From Flavobacteriaceae bacterium (lineage in GTDB: Bacteria > Bacteroidota > Bacteroidia > Flavobacteriales > Flavobacteriaceae): 9,384 bases of DNA. This document shows, one piece after another, positions 6,320-9,384 of the stretch; positions within the stretch are counted from its first letter, which is position 1, and the number at the start of each line of letters is the position of its first letter. The stretch is taken from NCBI GenBank assembly GCA_947461915.1, contig CANHNG010000042.1, positions 1 to 9,384 of the forward strand, written 5' to 3'. Below the pieces are notes generated by a model. It had not been told where the DNA came from. It saw only the letters and a list, made by a program, of their open reading frames with translations, and ran no database searches. Made by a program: the position numbers and the translations under genes.

Positions 6320-6346
6320 ACATATAATAATTTAATATTTATATGT
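6320..6346. repeat. Inverted repeat in the nrdB upstream region
   Basis: ACATATAA (6320-6327) and TTATATGT (6339-6346) are perfect 8-bp inverted arms separated by 11 bases, so the arm centres lie about two helical turns apart. It lies about 50 bases upstream of the best -7 candidate for nrdB. It does not match the NrdR box as I know it. The AT-rich context makes chance occurrence plausible. Confidence 0.35.
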
Positions 6347-6395
6347 GTGCTATTTTAATTCCTTACATTTGTTAAAAACTATGCCCGATTGTGAA

Positions 6396-6403
6396 TAAGT
6401 TTG
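6396..6403 (+). promoter_or_regulatory. Candidate -7 element for nrdB
   Basis: TAAGTTTG is an exact TAnnTTTG match, 87 bases before the nrdB ATG. TTTG at 6368-6371 could serve as the -33 box, though the 24-base gap is longer than usual. A second candidate, AATCTTTG at 6429-6436, has one mismatch and would give a leader of about 50 nt. Either would drive nrdB. The leader before the ATG is A-rich with no Shine-Dalgarno sequence. Confidence 0.42.
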
Positions 6404-6490
6404 ACTTTTTAAAACCGTAAGAAATCACAATCTTTGTAGTCGTCGAAAACATAATATTTCGTTAAAATCTCAAAAAAACAAAAAATAGCA

Positions 6491-7468
6491 ATGTCACAAG
6501 TTGAACCAATCCTACAAGAAAATAAGAGTCGTTTCGTAATTTTCCCTATCAAACACCAAGATATTTGGGAGTTTTACAAAAAAATGGAAGCTAGTTTCTG
6601 GACAGCCGAGGAAATAGATTTATCCCAGGACTTGAACGATTGGAACAACAAATTAAGTGATGACGAAAGGTATTTTGTAAAACACATCCTTGCTTTTTTT
6701 GCTGCTTCTGACGGAATAGTAAACGAGAATCTTGCTGAAAATTTTGTGAATGAAGTTCAATATGCGGAAGCAAAATTCTTCTATGGTTTCCAAATTATGA
6801 TGGAAAACATCCATAGCGAAACCTATTCGCTTTTGATTGATACTTATGTAAAGGATGAAGCCGAAAAAACGCAATTATTTACTGCAATAGATGTTTTTCC
6901 TGCCATCAAGAAAAAAGCGGAGTGGGCTTTGAAATGGATAGAATCAGATTCTTTTGCTGAAAGATTAATCGCTTTTGCAGCCGTGGAGGGAATTTTCTTC
7001 TCAGGTAGTTTTTGCTCTATTTTTTGGTTGAAAAAACGCGGATTGATGCCTGGTTTGACATTCTCCAATGAATTGATTTCTCGTGATGAAGGCGTTCACT
7101 GTGATTTTGCCGTGCATTTACACAATCACCATTTAAAACACAAAGTGTCTAAAGCACGTATCAGGGAAATTATCGTCGATGCGTTGAACATCGAAAGAGA
7201 ATTCATCACTGAGTCGATTCCGGTGAGCTTGATTGGAATGAATGCCGTTTTGATGACGCAATACCTAGAGTTTGTAACCGACAGATTGTTGGTTGAATTA
7301 GGTTGCAAAAGAGAATATAATACAGCAAACCCTTTTGATTTTATGGATATGATTTCGCTTCAAGGAAAAACAAATTTCTTCGAAAAGAAAGTGGCCGAAT
7401 ATCAAAAAGCTGGTGTGATGAACACTGATTCAGATGCCCAAAAAATTAGCTTTGACGCTGATTTTTAA
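6491..7468 (+). CDS. nrdB: Class Ia ribonucleoside-diphosphate reductase, small (radical) subunit R2
   Basis: Houses the diiron-tyrosyl radical that the large subunit uses to reduce ribonucleoside diphosphates to deoxy forms; cytoplasmic. The protein has 325 residues, full length for the eukaryote-like R2 branch. Metal ligands are all visible: D43 (FWTAEEID), E105 and H108 ([10 protein letters not shown]), E166 (AVEGIFFSG), E200 and H203 (SRDEGVH). The radical tyrosine is Y112, seven residues after E105 as in mouse R2. The C-terminal tail ISFDADF resembles the eukaryotic FTLDADF tail that docks on R1. The radical tyrosine and canonical ligands argue for class Ia rather than the tyrosine-less Ic type. 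It precedes nrdA by 198 bases on the same strand, the reverse of the E. coli nrdA-nrdB order. Confidence 0.97.
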   Translation: MSQVEPILQENKSRFVIFPIKHQDIWEFYKKMEASFWTAEEIDLSQDLNDWNNKLSDDERYFVKHILAFFAASDGIVNENLAENFVNEVQYAEAKFFYGFQIMMENIHSETYSLLIDTYVKDEAEKTQLFTAIDVFPAIKKKAEWALKWIESDSFAERLIAFAAVEGIFFSGSFCSIFWLKKRGLMPGLTFSNELISRDEGVHCDFAVHLHNHHLKHKVSKARIREIIVDALNIEREFITESIPVSLIGMNAVLMTQYLEFVTDRLLVELGCKREYNTANPFDFMDMISLQGKTNFFEKKVAEYQKAGVMNTDSDAQKISFDADF

Positions 7469-7538
7469 TATTTTTTGCGTCACGAAGATAATTTAAAATA
7501 AGAGACTAAAATCTTACTATAAATCCAAAGCCAAAAAG

Positions 7539-7565
7539 AACTTTGCGCCTTTGTGACTTCGTTGC
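7539..7565. repeat. CTTTGCG-type periodic element in the nrdB-nrdA spacer
   Basis: This stretch contains CTTTGCG, CCTTTGTGA and CTTCGTTGC in succession, a roughly 8-9-nt imperfect periodicity that is also richer in G and C than its surroundings. From memory, intergenic elements with runs like CTTTGCGCCTTTGCG are scattered in flavobacterial genomes; that link is recollection, not measured. The rest of the 198-bp spacer (7469-7666) shows no gene, no strong hairpin and no exact TAnnTTTG box. Confidence 0.35.
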
Positions 7566-7666
7566 AAATAGCACAAATGAATACCCGGGATTAGTTTCCC
7601 AAAAACAGTAATACAAATTCACCAAAATAGGAAAGGGATTTTCTATTTTAAAAAACAGACAAGATT

Positions 7667-9384
7667 ATGTACGTAGTAAAAAGAGACGGCCACAAGGAGC
7701 CAGTAATGTTTGACAAAATCACGGATAGGATTAAAAAACTATGTTATGGTTTAAATGATTTAGTGGATGCCGTTAAAGTGGCAATGCGAGTGATAGAAGG
7801 GCTTTACGATGGAGTTTCAACGTCAGAATTAGATAATCTTGCTGCCGAAACTGCAGCTTCAATGACCATTGCGCATCCAGATTATGCACAATTGGCTGCC
7901 AGAATTGCCATTTCTAATTTGCATTCCAATACCAAAAAATCATTCTCGGAAACAATGAACGAAATGTATCATTATGTCAATCCGAGAAATGGACAGGAAG
8001 CTCCCTTGTTGTCTGAAGAGGTACATAAAGTAATTATGGAAAATTCCGAATTTTTGGATTCGCACATCATATACAACAGAGATTTCAATTACGATTATTT
8101 TGGATTCAAAACTTTGGAACGTTCGTACTTGCTTAAAATCAACGGAAAAATAGTGGAAAGACCACAACACATGTTGATGCGTGTTTCAGTTGGAATTCAC
8201 TTAGGCGATTTGAAATCGGTTATAGAAACGTATGACTTGATGTCGAAAAAATTCTTTACCCACGCTACGCCAACCTTATTTAATGCGGGAACTCCCAAGC
8301 CTCAAATGTCCTCTTGTTTCCTTTTGGCAATGAAAGACGACAGTATCGACGGTATATATGATACTTTGAAAAACACCGCAAAAATATCGCAATCTGCCGG
8401 TGGTGTTGGACTTTCTATTCACAACGTTCGTGCAACGGGATCATATATTCGTGGAACCAATGGGACTTCGAACGGAATTGTACCGATGTTGAGAGTTTTT
8501 AATGATACAGCTCGTTATGTAGATCAAGGTGGTGGAAAACGTAAAGGAAGTTTTGCGATCTACATTGAAACTTGGCATGCCGATATTTTTGAATTCTTGG
8601 ATTTGAAAAAGAATACCGGAAAAGAAGAAATGCGCGCCAGAGATTTATTCTTTGCGATGTGGACTTCGGATTTGTTTATGAAAAGAGTACAAGATGACGG
8701 ACCTTGGACGCTAATGTGTCCGAACGAATGTCCAGGTTTGTATGACGTTCACGGAGAGGAATTCGAAAAATTGTACACGGATTACGAAAAAGCGGGTAAA
8801 GGAAGAAAAACCATCAAAGCCCACGAATTATGGGAGAAAATTCTGGAATCGCAAATCGAAACCGGAACACCTTATATGTTGTATAAAGATGCAGCAAACC
8901 GAAAATCAAACCAAAAAAATCTAGGAACCATTCGCTCATCGAATTTGTGTACCGAGATTATGGAATATACATCAAGTGACGAAATTGCGGTTTGTAATTT
9001 GGCTTCCATTTCGTTGCCCATGTTTGTGGAGAACAAACAATTCAACCACGAATTGCTTTTTACCGTTACCAAACGTGTGACTAGAAACTTGAATAAGGTT
9101 ATCGACAGAAATTACTATCCTGTTCAAGAAGCCGAAAATTCGAATATGCGTCACCGTCCGATTGGTCTTGGAGTGCAAGGTCTTGCCGATGCTTTCATTA
9201 TGCTGCGTTTGCCTTTCACCGGTGATGAAGCCAAAAAATTAAACCAGGAAATTTTCGAAACCTTATACTTTGCAGCCGTAACCGCTTCAATGGAATTAGC
9301 TAAAGAAGAAGGTCCGTATTCTACTTTCAAAGGGTCACCAATTTCGCAAGGGGAATTCCAACACAACCTCTGGGGAATGAAAGA
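7667..9384 (+). CDS. nrdA: Class Ia ribonucleoside-diphosphate reductase, large (catalytic) subunit R1, 3'-truncated by window edge
   Basis: Reduces NDPs to dNDPs with the NrdB radical. The frame is open from ATG at 7667 to the window end: 572 codons of an expected roughly 790-850. The N-terminus [22 protein letters not shown] is an ATP-cone allosteric domain (about 1-90), giving overall activity control by ATP/dATP. The chain closely resembles animal R1. Active-site residues are C217 (MSSCFLL), N426, C428 and E430 (SSNLCTE) and C443 (AVCNLAS), each one less than the human numbering. [21 protein letters not shown] (258-278) and [14 protein letters not shown] cover the specificity loop region. 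[17 protein letters not shown] and [16 protein letters not shown] are also conserved. No intein or insertion interrupts the visible part. The C-terminal domain, with its redox-shuttle cysteines, lies outside the window. It may be cotranscribed with nrdB or have its own promoter; the spacer does not decide this. Confidence 0.97.
   Translation, partial: MYVVKRDGHKEPVMFDKITDRIKKLCYGLNDLVDAVKVAMRVIEGLYDGVSTSELDNLAAETAASMTIAHPDYAQLAARIAISNLHSNTKKSFSETMNEMYHYVNPRNGQEAPLLSEEVHKVIMENSEFLDSHIIYNRDFNYDYFGFKTLERSYLLKINGKIVERPQHMLMRVSVGIHLGDLKSVIETYDLMSKKFFTHATPTLFNAGTPKPQMSSCFLLAMKDDSIDGIYDTLKNTAKISQSAGGVGLSIHNVRATGSYIRGTNGTSNGIVPMLRVFNDTARYVDQGGGKRKGSFAIYIETWHADIFEFLDLKKNTGKEEMRARDLFFAMWTSDLFMKRVQDDGPWTLMCPNECPGLYDVHGEEFEKLYTDYEKAGKGRKTIKAHELWEKILESQIETGTPYMLYKDAANRKSNQKNLGTIRSSNLCTEIMEYTSSDEIAVCNLASISLPMFVENKQFNHELLFTVTKRVTRNLNKVIDRNYYPVQEAENSNMRHRPIGLGVQGLADAFIMLRLPFTGDEAKKLNQEIFETLYFAAVTASMELAKEEGPYSTFKGSPISQGEFQHNLWGMK

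Noticed and set aside
6229..6490. NrdR box upstream of nrdB
   Set aside because: I searched by eye for the ACAC-AT-rich-GTGT palindrome. The nearest piece (around 6290-6305, TTGTGATATGTTG) lacks the symmetric partner.
1..9384. CRISPR array, tRNA/rRNA, insertion sequence, prophage or defence island
   Set aside because: There are no regular spaced repeats, transposase motifs, terminal inverted repeats or RNA gene signatures. The recognisable genes are ordinary core-genome genes, so claiming a new multi-gene system would go beyond the evidence.

Overview
The window looks like core chromosome of a member of Bacteroidota, most likely a Flavobacterium-type organism. The evidence is AT-rich intergenic DNA, promoters of the Bacteroidetes TAnnTTTG type, little or no Shine-Dalgarno signal, and proteins with a typical flavobacterial look (DUF3109, a TerB-like protein, an S41 peptidase ending its core in GGGGIVPDVFVP, and a eukaryote-like class Ia ribonucleotide reductase). 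This assignment is from memory of the families; no database was searched.

Layout, left to right. (1) The 3' two-thirds of a class I fructose-1,6-bisphosphatase gene (fbp, +) runs in from the left edge. It converges on a TerB-like gene (-), and a perfect 14-bp hairpin between them can terminate both. (2) A compact + strand operon starts at a good TAnnTTTG promoter: HupE/UreJ-type membrane protein, dCMP deaminase, then a membrane-anchored S41 carboxyl-terminal protease. The spacings are 7 bp and 0 bp. (3) On the - strand, a 67-residue two-helix membrane protein overlaps by one base a short FAD-binding protein that lacks the usual NAD(P)H-binding domain. Upstream of them on the same strand is a MarC-family membrane protein with its own promoter. 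(4) A divergent + strand gene encodes a cysteine-rich DUF3109 protein. Its promoter is embedded in a perfect inverted repeat that touches the start codon, which predicts a leaderless mRNA. (5) The ribonucleotide reductase genes follow in the order nrdB then nrdA. All metal ligands, the radical tyrosine and the active-site cysteines are recognisable. nrdA runs off the right edge after 572 codons.

Functional links are modest. dCMP deaminase and ribonucleotide reductase both feed the deoxynucleotide pools but lie in separate transcription units. fbp is gluconeogenic and unrelated to the rest. The pairing of the small membrane protein with the truncated flavoprotein suggests a joint role.

I see no mobile element, CRISPR array, RNA gene, phage or defence genes, and no gap of more than 300 bases without a gene. 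I found no convincing new multi-gene system. The points most worth a second look are the palindromic leaderless promoter of the DUF3109 gene, the reduced flavoprotein with its membrane partner, and the spacer and promoter regions around nrdB and nrdA.
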